64,000 nt of DNA from Macrococcus sp. 19Msa1099 (GTDB taxonomy: Bacteria > Bacillota > Bacilli > Staphylococcales > Staphylococcaceae): positions 372,001 through 436,000 of the forward strand of contig CP079955.1 of assembly GCA_019357535.2 (NCBI GenBank), read 5' to 3'. The notes beneath the pieces were generated by a model. It saw nothing but the letters and a program-made list of their open reading frames with translations. It was not told the DNA's origin and ran no database searches. The position numbers and the translations under genes are program-made. The stretch's first letter is position 1. Every line of letters begins with the position of its first letter. Below are positions 25,507 to 33,953 of this stretch, piece after piece.

Positions 25507-25519
25507 TAGAATTGCTTAT
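25499..25519. promoter_or_regulatory. Palindromic operator candidate at the aldehyde dehydrogenase promoter
   Basis: A perfect 9-bp inverted repeat with a 3-bp centre (ATAAGCAAT-AGA-ATTGCTTAT). It covers the predicted -35 element and lacks a T run, so an operator is likelier than a terminator. The repressor is unknown. Confidence 0.5.
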
Positions 25520-25854
25520 ATATTCAGAAGATTTTGCAAATACTCTGTATATACAACAAATAGATCGATTTTCTCAAATATTATATTTCAATGCTGTAAT
25601 ATTTTTGGATAATACTTACAATTACTATTTTCAAATATTAGTTGCAATCATTGATACGACAATATTTATTAAGGAGATGAATTTATTACAGCTATATATA
25701 AAATATATCACTTAAGTAACAAATCATTAACAATGCTCAAAATCATGTTTAAACGTGATATAGTATTTTCAGTGCTCAAGAGCGCAGTAAAAATTAAAAA
25801 CTAATCTAAAACTATTTTAATATAACGATTATATTACACGGAGGAATTTTAAAT
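25520..25854 (+). other. 335-bp AT-rich intergenic region upstream of the NlpC/P60 gene
   Basis: No convincing gene on either strand. An extended -10 (TGATATAGT; hexamer 25759-25764) without a good -35 could drive the secreted peptidase gene, giving a leader of roughly 80 nt. I looked for the WalR consensus (two TGTWAH half-sites 5 bp apart) and found only a one-sided match near 25595. No known riboswitch is recognised. Confidence 0.4.
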
Positions 25855-26517
25855 ATGAAAAAGACAGCATTAACTTTAACAACACTTGCAACATTATCGA
25901 CATTAGGTACAACTCAAGCTGATGCATCGGCGTACGGTAGAACAGATGTTGCTCAAACTTCATCTTCAGTAAGTTCAATTGATTCAAGTGCATATAACTA
26001 TACATATAATAATGATGGTTCTTACGCTTATACTTATAACTACGACGCACCTACTTCAGTAGTTGCACAAACAGCTACACAAACAGCTACACAAACAGTT
26101 GCACAAACAGCAGCACCTGTAGTGTCACAAACTTCTACAACTTCAGAAGTGAAGAAAGCTCCTGCAACAACGGCAGTTAGCGGAAATGTTGCATCAGTAG
26201 CATTAAGTGTTGCAGCTGGTAAATCTTATGTATATGGTGCGAACTCTGCTTCAGCAGTAGATTGTTCATCATTTGCACAACAAGTATTAGCAGCAATGGG
26301 GAAATCAATTCCTCGTACTACTTATGCACAAGCTGCAGTAGGTACACAAGTATCAGCACCACAACCAGGTGACTTAGTATTCTTCAACAACTACAGCCAC
26401 GTTGGTGTATATATCGGTGGAGGACAAATGGTAGATGCATTAAACCCTTCTGAAGGTATCGGACAACGTTCAGTAAGCTATGTTAGTGGACATGTAGACG
26501 GATACTACCGTTTCTAA
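25855..26517 (+). CDS. Secreted NlpC/P60-family peptidoglycan endopeptidase
   Basis: A 220-aa secreted protein. A signal peptide (MKKTALTLTTLATL...) probably ends after TTQADA-SA near residue 25. Residues 26-110 are a Ser/Thr/Tyr/Gln-rich linker with QTAT-like repeats near 72-90. The NlpC/P60 domain (about 118-220) has its catalytic Cys in SAVDCSSFAQQ and His in YSHVGVYIGGGQ. The position of the usual third polar residue (His, Asn or Gln) is Asp in QMVDALNP. The role is presumably cleavage of stem peptides in cell-wall turnover. A very strong GGAGGAA site precedes the start, and codon use looks like that of a highly expressed gene. Confidence 0.87.
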   Translation: MKKTALTLTTLATLSTLGTTQADASAYGRTDVAQTSSSVSSIDSSAYNYTYNNDGSYAYTYNYDAPTSVVAQTATQTATQTVAQTAAPVVSQTSTTSEVKKAPATTAVSGNVASVALSVAAGKSYVYGANSASAVDCSSFAQQVLAAMGKSIPRTTYAQAAVGTQVSAPQPGDLVFFNNYSHVGVYIGGGQMVDALNPSEGIGQRSVSYVSGHVDGYYRF

Positions 26518-26532
26518 GATTAAACGTGTTAT

Positions 26533-26563
26533 GGCACAGTGCAGTTGCACTGTGCCTTTTTTA
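26533..26563 (+). terminator. Terminator of the NlpC/P60 gene
   Basis: A perfect 11-bp stem, GGCACAGTGCA/TGCACTGTGCC, with a 2-nt loop, followed by TTTTTT. Confidence 0.92.
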
Positions 26564-26630
26564 TATTTAACTTTATTAATTCTATGTCGTATATTACAAT
26601 CAAATAAATATGGTGCGGGAGGCGATATAA

Positions 26631-27089
26631 TTGTGGGAATATAAGAAATTTGAAGCATTAACACACGATGAAATTTTTCAGATCTTTAAACTTAGAATAG
26701 ATACATTTGTAGTTGAACAGCAATGCTTTTATCCAGATATTGATGAAAGAGATTTAACTTGCATCCATTACTTCACTAAAGAAGATGATAAGATAGCGGC
26801 ATATGCTAGAATTATCGTTGACGGACAAACGGTGAAACTGGGTAGAGTAATTGTGAATCCACAGTTTCGTGGTAGAGGATTAGCGAGAACACTTATCCAA
26901 AAAGGACTTGATTATATAAAAGATAATTATCCGGATAAAAATATTTCCTTAAGTGCACAAGCTCATCTAAAGGATTTCTATAGCAGTTTTAATCTATCAC
27001 CAGTATCTGATATTTATTTTGAAGATCTAATCCCCCATATAGATATGGCGCGTAAACCTTATGCAATAGATACACAACTGGAAGGATGA
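26631..27089 (+). CDS. ElaA-type GNAT N-acetyltransferase
   Basis: A 152-aa GNAT protein. The N-terminal LRIDTFVVEQQCFYPDIDERD pattern is that of the ElaA subfamily, and the acetyl-CoA loop is GRVIVNPQFRGRGLARTLI (about 80-100). The substrate is unknown. The start is TTG at 26631, 8 bp after GGGAGG. It overlaps or abuts ogt, and yjdM and the DUF418 gene follow, so these four small genes are probably one operon. Confidence 0.85.
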   Translation: MWEYKKFEALTHDEIFQIFKLRIDTFVVEQQCFYPDIDERDLTCIHYFTKEDDKIAAYARIIVDGQTVKLGRVIVNPQFRGRGLARTLIQKGLDYIKDNYPDKNISLSAQAHLKDFYSSFNLSPVSDIYFEDLIPHIDMARKPYAIDTQLEG

Positions 27090-27094
27090 ATGAT

Positions 27095-27604
27095 TTGAAA
27101 GTTTATATAAGTTGTTTTCTCGTGCAGGATATCGAATTTATTATAGCTTCTGATGAATGTGGTGTCATTTATTTAGCGAACGAAGATACACATGAATATG
27201 TCAATCGCCATATTGAACGATTCTTCAGTCAAGCGACAAAAGTTACTGGCTATGAAGCTGACCAGTACCATACGCATTATATTGAAGAGCTGAATCTTTA
27301 TTTTGCGGGCAAGAAGCAGCAGTTAGAATGGCCGCTTAATCTTGCAGGGACAGACTTTCAAAAGTCTGTGTGGCAGACGCTGCTTACGATTCCATACGGT
27401 GAAACACGATCGTATAGCGATATTGCATTGCAATCGGGTAATATGAAAGCTGTCCGTGCGGTAGGAGGTGCTATTGGTGCAAATCCCGTGATGATCGTTG
27501 TGCCTTGTCACCGTGTTATCGGCAAGGATGGAACGTTGACAGGATTTAGTGGTGGCTTAGATTTGAAGGATAAATTATTAAATATAGAGAAAATACAATT
27601 ATAA
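27095..27604 (+). CDS. ogt: Methylated-DNA-[protein]-cysteine S-methyltransferase
   Basis: A 169-aa suicide repair protein that takes alkyl groups from O6-methylguanine in DNA onto one cysteine. The active site is VVPCHRVIG (Cys138); the preceding SYSDIALQSGNMKAVRAVGGAIGANP holds the HTH and Arg finger, and GFSGGLDLKDKLL follows. I place the start at TTG 27095, 9 bp after GGAAGG. The alternative ATG at 27086 overlaps the upstream stop in ATGA but touches the ribosome site. It is second in a run of co-directional small genes. Confidence 0.92.
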   Translation: MKVYISCFLVQDIEFIIASDECGVIYLANEDTHEYVNRHIERFFSQATKVTGYEADQYHTHYIEELNLYFAGKKQQLEWPLNLAGTDFQKSVWQTLLTIPYGETRSYSDIALQSGNMKAVRAVGGAIGANPVMIVVPCHRVIGKDGTLTGFSGGLDLKDKLLNIEKIQL

Positions 27605-27623
27605 AAATTAAAGGAGTAAGCTA

Positions 27624-27956
27624 ATGACAATACCAGCATGTCCCAAATGTAATTCAGAATATACTTATGAAGATGGTTTAAACTATGTATGTCCAATGTG
27701 TGCACATGAGTGGCCGCAGCAAGAAATCATTGAAGAGATAATCGTAAGAGATGCGAACGGTAATATTTTAAGTGATGGGGACAGTGTAACAGTAATTAAA
27801 GACTTAAAGGTTAAAGGAAGCTCCTCTGTGATTAAACAAGGAACGAAAGTAAAGAACATTAAACTAGTTGATCCTGATAATGGACATGACATTGACTGTA
27901 AGATAGATGGATTTGGTCAAATGAGCCTTAAAAGTGAGTTCGTAAAAAAATTATGA
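27624..27956 (+). CDS. yjdM: YjdM/PhnA-family zinc-ribbon protein
   Basis: A 110-aa protein with an N-terminal zinc ribbon ([10 protein letters not shown]...CPMCAHEW) and the conserved C-terminal [21 protein letters not shown] of the PhnA/YjdM family. The family was named for its place near phosphonate genes in E. coli but its function is not established, and no phosphonate genes are present here. AAGGAG precedes the ATG. Its stop overlaps the next start in ATGA. Confidence 0.9.
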   Translation: MTIPACPKCNSEYTYEDGLNYVCPMCAHEWPQQEIIEEIIVRDANGNILSDGDSVTVIKDLKVKGSSSVIKQGTKVKNIKLVDPDNGHDIDCKIDGFGQMSLKSEFVKKL

Positions 27957-29089
27957 CAAAACGTATAGAAAGTATCGATATTATGCGTGGAATCAGTGTC
28001 ATGGGGATTTTATTTATGAATATCGTTGGTTTTCATATGAATGAAGTTTTTACGAATCCTCTAGATCACTTTCAGCTGCCTTTAGATAGAATGCTATATT
28101 ACCTTGATATGTTATTCGTGCACAATTCATTCTATCCTATTTTTTCATTTTTATTTGGGTTTGGCCTCGCTATTATGGCAACGAATATTAAGCAGCGCGG
28201 TGGAAATTTTATTCCGGTATTGTATAGAAGGGTATTCGCACTACTTGCGTTTGGCTATATTCATGGATTACTGATCTTTTATGGGGATATATTAAATGTA
28301 TATGCAGTGCTCGGCATGATTGCAATCCTCTTCTTACTTATGCCGAATATCGTCAGTCTGATTGTTGCGCTCATGATATCTGTCATTTTTCTGCTGATAA
28401 ATTTGATGGTTATCATTACTGTAATACTCTCACCAGATGCAATTCCTTCTGCATCTTCCAACAATGCTGCACAGCGCTGGATACAAGTGATGCAAAGCGG
28501 AGACTTCAGTCAAATACTCGCGCTGAACCAGCAATTCTTTCTGGAGAATTTCACGGCATTAAGTTTAACTGGGATATTTGGTTATGGAATTTCGGTTCTG
28601 CCTTTTATCTTATTTGGAATGTATGCGATGCGTGCTGATATGATTGGCGCTATACTTAAACATAAACGTATGATGATGATAACGGCAGCAGTATCCCTTG
28701 CCCTAGGATTACTGATTAAATATTATGTCATCTATGCACATCTGGATATGTATTCGGCTCAGTCGTTCATATTCTATGGTGGTACATTAGTAGCAGTTTG
28801 TTATTTTATCGTAGTTGTCCTGCTTACAGATAATAAACAGTTCTATAAGATGATGCAGCCATTTTACTATGCGGGTAAGATGAGTTTTTCATTATATATA
28901 TTGCAGAGTATCTGTATGTTCATCATATTTTATGTGCTACGTTTATATGCGAAGCTGGATCTGTATCAAGTATTCATGATCGCACTGTGTATTATAATTT
29001 TTGAACTGGTCATTGCTACATATTATATGAAAAGACATAAATATGGACCATTAGAATGGGTATGGAGGAAAATTACATACTTAAAATGA
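27953..29089 (+). CDS. DUF418-family polytopic membrane protein
   Basis: A 378-aa membrane protein with ten or more hydrophobic segments. It shows the DUF418 order: [17 protein letters not shown] at the start, [19 protein letters not shown] [12 protein letters not shown] near residue 60, and [13 protein letters not shown] with a late Glu-Trp (GPLEWVWR) at the end. Bacillus YeiB/YxaH-type relatives have unknown function; the fold is acyltransferase-like. Translation is coupled to yjdM by a 4-bp overlap. Confidence 0.83.
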   Translation: MTKRIESIDIMRGISVMGILFMNIVGFHMNEVFTNPLDHFQLPLDRMLYYLDMLFVHNSFYPIFSFLFGFGLAIMATNIKQRGGNFIPVLYRRVFALLAFGYIHGLLIFYGDILNVYAVLGMIAILFLLMPNIVSLIVALMISVIFLLINLMVIITVILSPDAIPSASSNNAAQRWIQVMQSGDFSQILALNQQFFLENFTALSLTGIFGYGISVLPFILFGMYAMRADMIGAILKHKRMMMITAAVSLALGLLIKYYVIYAHLDMYSAQSFIFYGGTLVAVCYFIVVVLLTDNKQFYKMMQPFYYAGKMSFSLYILQSICMFIIFYVLRLYAKLDLYQVFMIALCIIIFELVIATYYMKRHKYGPLEWVWRKITYLK

Positions 29090-29155
29090 AGGCTTAAGCG
29101 ATAGGAAATAAGGTGATATTATGGTACAATGCTAATCGAAAAGGTGGTGTATCAA

Positions 29156-29662
29156 ATGCATAATATACAGGAACGCTTAGCTGAATCCATACTTAGCGGA
29201 AATTTTCATATTGCTGAAGATATAATGAATCAGACAGACTTTCTAGAGTTTGAAGAAATATTTATTAGTGCATGTCATAAAAGTGAATCTGTGATGTACT
29301 ATACATTTATATTAGAACAGATGAAAAAAGAGGAGACAGTAGAACTCCATGACTTAGCTTTCTTGTTACTTGTCTATCCGCTTTGTGAAGTTAATGGAGC
29401 TTTTCATAGTGCATATTATCATGCTGAACGTGCTGTATATATGACTGATTCTAAAGAAATCAAGAATTTGTTACAGTTGCTCTTCTTGTACACTGTACCG
29501 AATCCAGTGCTTTCTGACAGAGAAGCATTTGATACAGCTCAGCAGATATTATCTATTGATTCGAATAATCAGGTCGCGAGAAAATTGATGAAAAAAGCCG
29601 CTAAGCAATTAGATCAAGTTGTTATTGATATTAAAGACTTTAATCACTATAAAAACGCCTAG
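29156..29662 (+). CDS. Uncharacterised helical protein
   Basis: A 168-aa protein I do not recognise. It is soluble, rich in Leu, Glu and His, and predicted by eye to be all helical. Stretches such as FHSAYYHAERAVYMTDSKE and REAFDTAQQILSIDSNNQVARK look like degenerate tetratricopeptide repeats. I place the start at ATG 29156, after AAAGGTGG; the ATG at 29129 lacks a site. An extended -10 (TGGTACAAT) lies 25 bp upstream. It sits between a DUF418 gene and a convergent uncharacterised gene, so context gives no function. Confidence 0.6.
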   Translation: MHNIQERLAESILSGNFHIAEDIMNQTDFLEFEEIFISACHKSESVMYYTFILEQMKKEETVELHDLAFLLLVYPLCEVNGAFHSAYYHAERAVYMTDSKEIKNLLQLLFLYTVPNPVLSDREAFDTAQQILSIDSNNQVARKLMKKAAKQLDQVVIDIKDFNHYKNA

Positions 29663-29688
29663 ACATATTAGATGTCAGGCGTATTTTT
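29655..29688 (+). terminator. Terminator of the uncharacterised helical gene
   Basis: ACGCCTAGACAT and ATGTCAGGCGT pair with one bulge, followed by ATTTTTATT. It begins within the stop codon. Confidence 0.75.
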
Positions 29689-30058
29689 ATTGTTCAAGCC
29701 ATATCTCTATTGGAACGATTATTGGAAAGTTTCCTCTGTCTTCGGATAGCTTTGTAACGAGTGCCGATGCTTTTGCGTACAATGGAAGTGCGAACATGGT
29801 TTCATTTGCTTGAATTTCTTGTAATATATTAATTTCGGAATCAGCTTGAATCAGTAATGTAGATTCTATGACTCCATCAACCTGTGTGCCGAAATGACCA
29901 AACATAAAGGTGAGTTTAAAATCAAACATATGCGGATCTTCCTGGCTTATTTCATAATCTATTCGATGCATTACAGTAGGTTCTTCAGAATGACTTTCAA
30001 AATCACGTACATGTGCTTCGCGTACAAATGTCTGTAAGATTTGTTTGTTAAGTTCCAT
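29687..30058 (-). CDS. Uncharacterised small protein, possibly SecB/DUF1149-like
   Basis: A 123-aa protein of alternating beta-type segments. Its pattern (an acidic/hydrophobic N-terminus, FDFKLTFMFGHFGTQVDGVIE in the middle, and LPLYAKASALVTKLSEDRG with a final Pro-Ile strand) recalls the SecB-like DUF1149 proteins of streptococci. The likeness is by eye only. AAGGAGC precedes the ATG. It is monocistronic and convergent with the previous gene. Confidence 0.5.
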   Translation of the reverse strand: MELNKQILQTFVREAHVRDFESHSEEPTVMHRIDYEISQEDPHMFDFKLTFMFGHFGTQVDGVIESTLLIQADSEINILQEIQANETMFALPLYAKASALVTKLSEDRGNFPIIVPIEIWLEQ

Positions 30059-30164
30059 AATAAGCTCCTTTTATTAAGTTAGTTTCATAATGAAATAAAG
30101 TATTGAGAAATGCAAATAATTATCCTTTATAACATAAAGCATATAAAATAAATTTCAAGAGATA

Positions 30165-30193
30165 TTGTTTTTACGTGAAACGTGCTATAAGAT
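30165..30193 (+). promoter_or_regulatory. Putative promoter of the MFS exporter gene
   Basis: TTGTTT (30165-30170) and TAAGAT (30188-30193) with a 17-bp spacer. ACGTG is repeated directly within the spacer (ACGTGAAACGTG). Confidence 0.45.
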
Positions 30194-30222
30194 GTATAGA
30201 CAACTATTGTTTTGGAGGAAAT

Positions 30223-31659
30223 ATGAAAAAATCTACTATAATCATGATTACATTTTTAATTGGCGCATTCTTTACCTTTTTAAATGAAACCTTACTGAAT
30301 ATCGCCTTGACAAAGATTATGACAGTCTTTCATGTCGATGCACCGACTGTTCAGTGGCTTGCTACTGGATTTATGCTTATCATGGGGGTGCTGATGCCAT
30401 TATCTGCTACTATAATTCAGTGGTTTACAACACGACAATTATTTATAGGATTGATGTCCGTCTTCCTTATTGGAACATTGGTAGCAGGGTGTGCGATCAA
30501 TTTCCCTATGCTGCTGGCAGGTAGGATGATTCAGGCGGCAGGTACAGGATTGTTGATACCTGTTATTATGAATGCGATGCTGCTATTATTCCCGCCGCAT
30601 GAACGTGGAAAAGTTATGGGGAATTTCGGCCTTGTTATGATGTTTGCACCTGCAATTGGGCCGACCCTTTCTGGTGTAATCGTTGATACATTAGGATGGA
30701 GATGGTTGTTTTTTGCGGTCGTACCATTCGTTTTATTTTCAATCGGATTTGCGTTTAAATATCTGGATAATGTCGGCGAAGTGACGAAACCGAAAGTCGA
30801 TATATTCAGTGTTGTCTTATCAACAATAGGTGTTGCAGGTATTATATATGGCTTTAGTTCTGTCGGAAATATAGAAGGTGGATTTAGCAATAAAGCGGTA
30901 TTCTTACCGATTCTTAGTGGACTTATTTCCCTGGTAATCTTTATTGTCCGTCAGAACCATCTGACATCACCACTACTTGATATGTCCGTTTTTAAGTATA
31001 GCAACTATAGTAAAGGGATGTTTATCTTTGTCGTTGTTGTGATGGCGATGTTCGCTTCTGAGATTGTGATGCCGATGTACTTACAAGGGCCGATGGGATT
31101 TAGTGCCAAAGTTGCAGGAATGATACTGTTGCCTGGTGCTTTATTAAATGGCGCGATGAGTCCAGTTATGGGACGAATATTTGATAAGATTGGTCCACGT
31201 AAGATGATCATTCCGGGCATGTTTGTTCTGATGCTCGTCATGATATTCTACTCGACGATTCACCCAGGAATACCACTATATATATTTATCATTGTTTATA
31301 TGGTACTCATGGTATCTATTTCGATGATTATGATGCCAAGTCATACGAATGCAATCAATCAGTTACCAAAGCATTTGTATCCACATGGCACAGCAATCGG
31401 TAACATGATACAGCCGATTGCCGGTGCAATGGGGATTTCGGTCTTTGTAAGTATAATGACGCAGGGTCAGCAACAAGCATTAGAAGGAATAAGTAATCCT
31501 ACCCATTCACAGACTCAAGCAGCACTGACGTATGGTGTACATCACGCTTATTGGTTTGCAATAGCCCTTACAGTCATAGGGTTTATTACGGCATTATTTG
31601 TTACACGTTCTAAGGCACCTGAAGGTGAGACATTCGGACTGCCTGAAGAACAAAATTAA
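30223..31659 (+). CDS. MFS multidrug exporter of the DHA2 (14-helix) family
   Basis: A 478-aa membrane protein with 14 predicted helices. DHA2 markers are LNETLLNIALTKIM (motif D1), WLATGFML, and GPTLSGVIVDTLGWRWLFF (antiporter motif C). It resembles EmrB/LmrB drug-proton antiporters. The start is ATG at 30223, after GGAGGA; the frame back to 30175 overlaps the promoter. It is a single gene without adjacent regulator. A second member of the family occurs at 53527. Confidence 0.87.
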   Translation: MKKSTIIMITFLIGAFFTFLNETLLNIALTKIMTVFHVDAPTVQWLATGFMLIMGVLMPLSATIIQWFTTRQLFIGLMSVFLIGTLVAGCAINFPMLLAGRMIQAAGTGLLIPVIMNAMLLLFPPHERGKVMGNFGLVMMFAPAIGPTLSGVIVDTLGWRWLFFAVVPFVLFSIGFAFKYLDNVGEVTKPKVDIFSVVLSTIGVAGIIYGFSSVGNIEGGFSNKAVFLPILSGLISLVIFIVRQNHLTSPLLDMSVFKYSNYSKGMFIFVVVVMAMFASEIVMPMYLQGPMGFSAKVAGMILLPGALLNGAMSPVMGRIFDKIGPRKMIIPGMFVLMLVMIFYSTIHPGIPLYIFIIVYMVLMVSISMIMMPSHTNAINQLPKHLYPHGTAIGNMIQPIAGAMGISVFVSIMTQGQQQALEGISNPTHSQTQAALTYGVHHAYWFAIALTVIGFITALFVTRSKAPEGETFGLPEEQN

Positions 31660-31692
31660 ATTTAACGTTTATGACTTTTAATATCGGGTAAT

Positions 31693-31733
31693 AAAGACAT
31701 GTTGTGAAATATTCATAGCACGTCTTTTATTAT
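31693..31733 (+). terminator. Terminator of the MFS exporter gene
   Basis: AAAGACATGTTGTGA pairs with TCATAGCACGTCTTT, allowing three G-T pairs, followed by a T-rich stretch. Confidence 0.6.
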
Positions 31734-31750
31734 ATTAAGGGAGAGGTTGG

Positions 31751-32851
31751 ATGTCTAAAGGTAATATAGAATCAATGAAAATCGGTGCAGCTTACGTGGG
31801 TGTTATTGTAGGTGCCGGCTTTTCAACAGGTCAGGAAGTTTTGAAATTTTTCACGAATTATGGTATTTACAGCTATTTTGCAATACTTATTTCTGGAATT
31901 ATGTTGACGTTCTTTGGCCGTCAGATCAGTAAGGTTGGTTATGGATTAGATGTAGACAGCCATGAACCAACGATTACATACCTTTTTGGTGAAAAATTTG
32001 GTAAAATCATTGACTATATTTTAGTGTTTTTCTTATATGCAATATCGGTGATCATGGTCGCAGGATCAGGGAGTGCGTTTCATGAAAGCTTTGGGATACC
32101 GATATGGTTAGGTTCGTTACTTATGATTATTGCTGTAGTAGGTACGTTGCTGATGGACTTTAACAAGATTGTCAGAGCACTTGGAGTTGTAACGCCATTC
32201 TTGATTGTCGTTGTAACAATTATTGCAGTTTATTTCTTCTTTAAAGGGCATGTGCCATTAAGCGAAGTAGATAAATACATCGATCCTTCAAAGCAGCCAT
32301 TTAAATCGAAGTTTCTTCCAGAAAGTTCACTTTGGTGGTTCTCCGGCTTAAACTATGGTGGCTTAGCATTTGCTACTGGCTATAGTATGTTAGCTGCAAT
32401 TGGTAGCGATGCCTCGAAGAAACATATTGCAGGCCGTGGTGCCTTTATCGGTGGGATTACATTACTTGTACTATTATTGATGGTAAACTCTGGCTTACTG
32501 AGTGAACTGGAATTAGTTCAAGATTCAGCGATTCCAACTTTAGTGTTAGGACGTATGATTCATCCGGTGCTTGGTATAGCACTAAGCATTATTATGCTGA
32601 TGGTAATGTATAATACGATTGTCGGTTTAATGTATTCGTTTACAGCACGCCTGACAACACCTTATTCAAAGCAGTATATTATATTGCTCATCGTATCGAT
32701 GGTTATTGGTTATGCTTTAAGTTTTGTTGGCTTTGTAGAGCTTGTAGGAACAGTTTACCCAATAATGGGCTATGTAGGGTTATTACTATGCCTAGGACTG
32801 TTATTTAAATATATTAAGCGTAAAAAGGCAGGGAAAAATCACATCGCGTAA
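31751..32851 (+). CDS. YkvI-like membrane protein
   Basis: A 366-aa membrane protein with about ten helices, resembling Bacillus subtilis YkvI. The N-terminal stretch IGAAYVGVIVGAGFSTGQEVLKFF has the broken-helix Gly pattern of LeuT-fold (APC superfamily) transporters, and NYGGLAFATGYSML is a second conserved part. Substrate is unknown. GGGAGAGG precedes the ATG at 31751. It appears monocistronic. Confidence 0.78.
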   Translation: MSKGNIESMKIGAAYVGVIVGAGFSTGQEVLKFFTNYGIYSYFAILISGIMLTFFGRQISKVGYGLDVDSHEPTITYLFGEKFGKIIDYILVFFLYAISVIMVAGSGSAFHESFGIPIWLGSLLMIIAVVGTLLMDFNKIVRALGVVTPFLIVVVTIIAVYFFFKGHVPLSEVDKYIDPSKQPFKSKFLPESSLWWFSGLNYGGLAFATGYSMLAAIGSDASKKHIAGRGAFIGGITLLVLLLMVNSGLLSELELVQDSAIPTLVLGRMIHPVLGIALSIIMLMVMYNTIVGLMYSFTARLTTPYSKQYIILLIVSMVIGYALSFVGFVELVGTVYPIMGYVGLLLCLGLLFKYIKRKKAGKNHIA

Positions 32852-32878
32852 GCGTTGTGTGTTCCCGGCTTTTATTTA
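32826..32878 (+). terminator. Possible terminator of the YkvI-like gene
   Basis: An imperfect hairpin (GCAGGGAA...CACATCGC/GCGTTGTG...TTCCCGGC) with a GTAA loop, followed by TTTTATTT. It overlaps the last codons. Confidence 0.5.
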
Positions 32879-32903
32879 TATCGACGGATAATAATGTTAC
32901 AAT
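32875..32903 (+). promoter_or_regulatory. Putative promoter of the esterase operon
   Basis: TTTATA (32875-32880) and an extended -10, TGTTACAAT (hexamer 32898-32903), with a 17-bp spacer. Confidence 0.45.
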
Positions 32904-32927
32904 TAGCGTAGATTGAAGGGAATAACA

Positions 32928-33938
32928 ATGAAGAAAAGATACTTATTAATTATAATTTTAGTTGCTTTAACTGTGATGGCGTTTGCATTAATATTTGGAT
33001 GGTATAAAAAAGAAAATCCCGCATTAAATCATGATACGGTATTCGATGAACTTGGTGTGGCAATGAATGTTAAGCTGATTTCTGACGTCCAATATGGCAA
33101 AGATGCACCAAACTCACAAATGGATATTATTATGCCGAAGAAAATTAAATCAGGAGACAAATTACCGCTTATTATATGGACACATGGCGGGGGATATATC
33201 GCAGGTGATAAAAAACATAAAAATGCCTATCTTGCACGTATTGCAGAGCGGGGCTTTATTATTGCAAATATGAACTATGCGCTTGCACCTGCCCATAAAT
33301 ATCCCGTACCTTTAATTCAGGAAAAGCAAGCTGCACAGTTTATGAAGCGTAATACATTCCATCTTCCGATTGATTTTAATCAAATTATTATTGGCGGAGA
33401 TTCAGCAGGAGCACAAATTGCAGCGCAGTTTGCAGCAATTCAAACGAATGAATTATTAAGAAAAGAAATGCAGGAAGAAGCGGTCTTTGCCCCGGACGAT
33501 ATTAAAGGGGTAATATTATTTGGTGGATTATATGATATGAATACGGTAAGAGCAACAAAATTTCCACGAATTGAAGATTTTATGGAAAGCTATACTGGAG
33601 AAAAATATTGGGAGCGCGAGTTTAAACAGATTGATCAGATGTCTATTACGCAGCAAGTAACAGGAAAGTACCCTCCAACATTTCTGACAGTAGGAGATGC
33701 AGACCCATTTGAAAGTCAGGCAATAGAACTGGTCAAAGTGTTGCAAGAAAATAAAGTACCGAATTCGACCTCATTTTTTGATGGCTCACATCGATTAAGA
33801 CATCAATATCAATTTCATATGAATCTAAAGGAATCTCAAATAACATATGATAAAGTGATTAAGTTTCTGAGCACGTTTACTGATCAAGCATTGTATAATA
33901 CGTTAGAAGAAGAACCGCTTACAACGAAAACGAAATAG
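32928..33938 (+). CDS. Membrane-anchored alpha/beta hydrolase (HSL-type esterase)
   Basis: A 336-aa hydrolase with an uncleaved N-terminal membrane helix (about residues 3-26), so the domain probably faces outward. The oxyanion motif is THGGGY, the nucleophile GGDSAGA, the acid GDADPF and the histidine GSHRLRH. This is the BD-FAE/HSL arrangement, and the substrate is an ester of unknown kind. GAAGGGA precedes the ATG at 32928. The next gene follows by 15 bp with its own AGGAGG site, so both are in one transcript. Confidence 0.82.
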   Translation: MKKRYLLIIILVALTVMAFALIFGWYKKENPALNHDTVFDELGVAMNVKLISDVQYGKDAPNSQMDIIMPKKIKSGDKLPLIIWTHGGGYIAGDKKHKNAYLARIAERGFIIANMNYALAPAHKYPVPLIQEKQAAQFMKRNTFHLPIDFNQIIIGGDSAGAQIAAQFAAIQTNELLRKEMQEEAVFAPDDIKGVILFGGLYDMNTVRATKFPRIEDFMESYTGEKYWEREFKQIDQMSITQQVTGKYPPTFLTVGDADPFESQAIELVKVLQENKVPNSTSFFDGSHRLRHQYQFHMNLKESQITYDKVIKFLSTFTDQALYNTLEEEPLTTKTK

Positions 33939-33953
33939 CAGGAGGAATGCACC

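Noticed and set aside
25520..25854. WalR box before the NlpC/P60 gene
   Set aside because: Only one half-site (TGTAAT) is good; the second, 5 bp on, is TGGATA.
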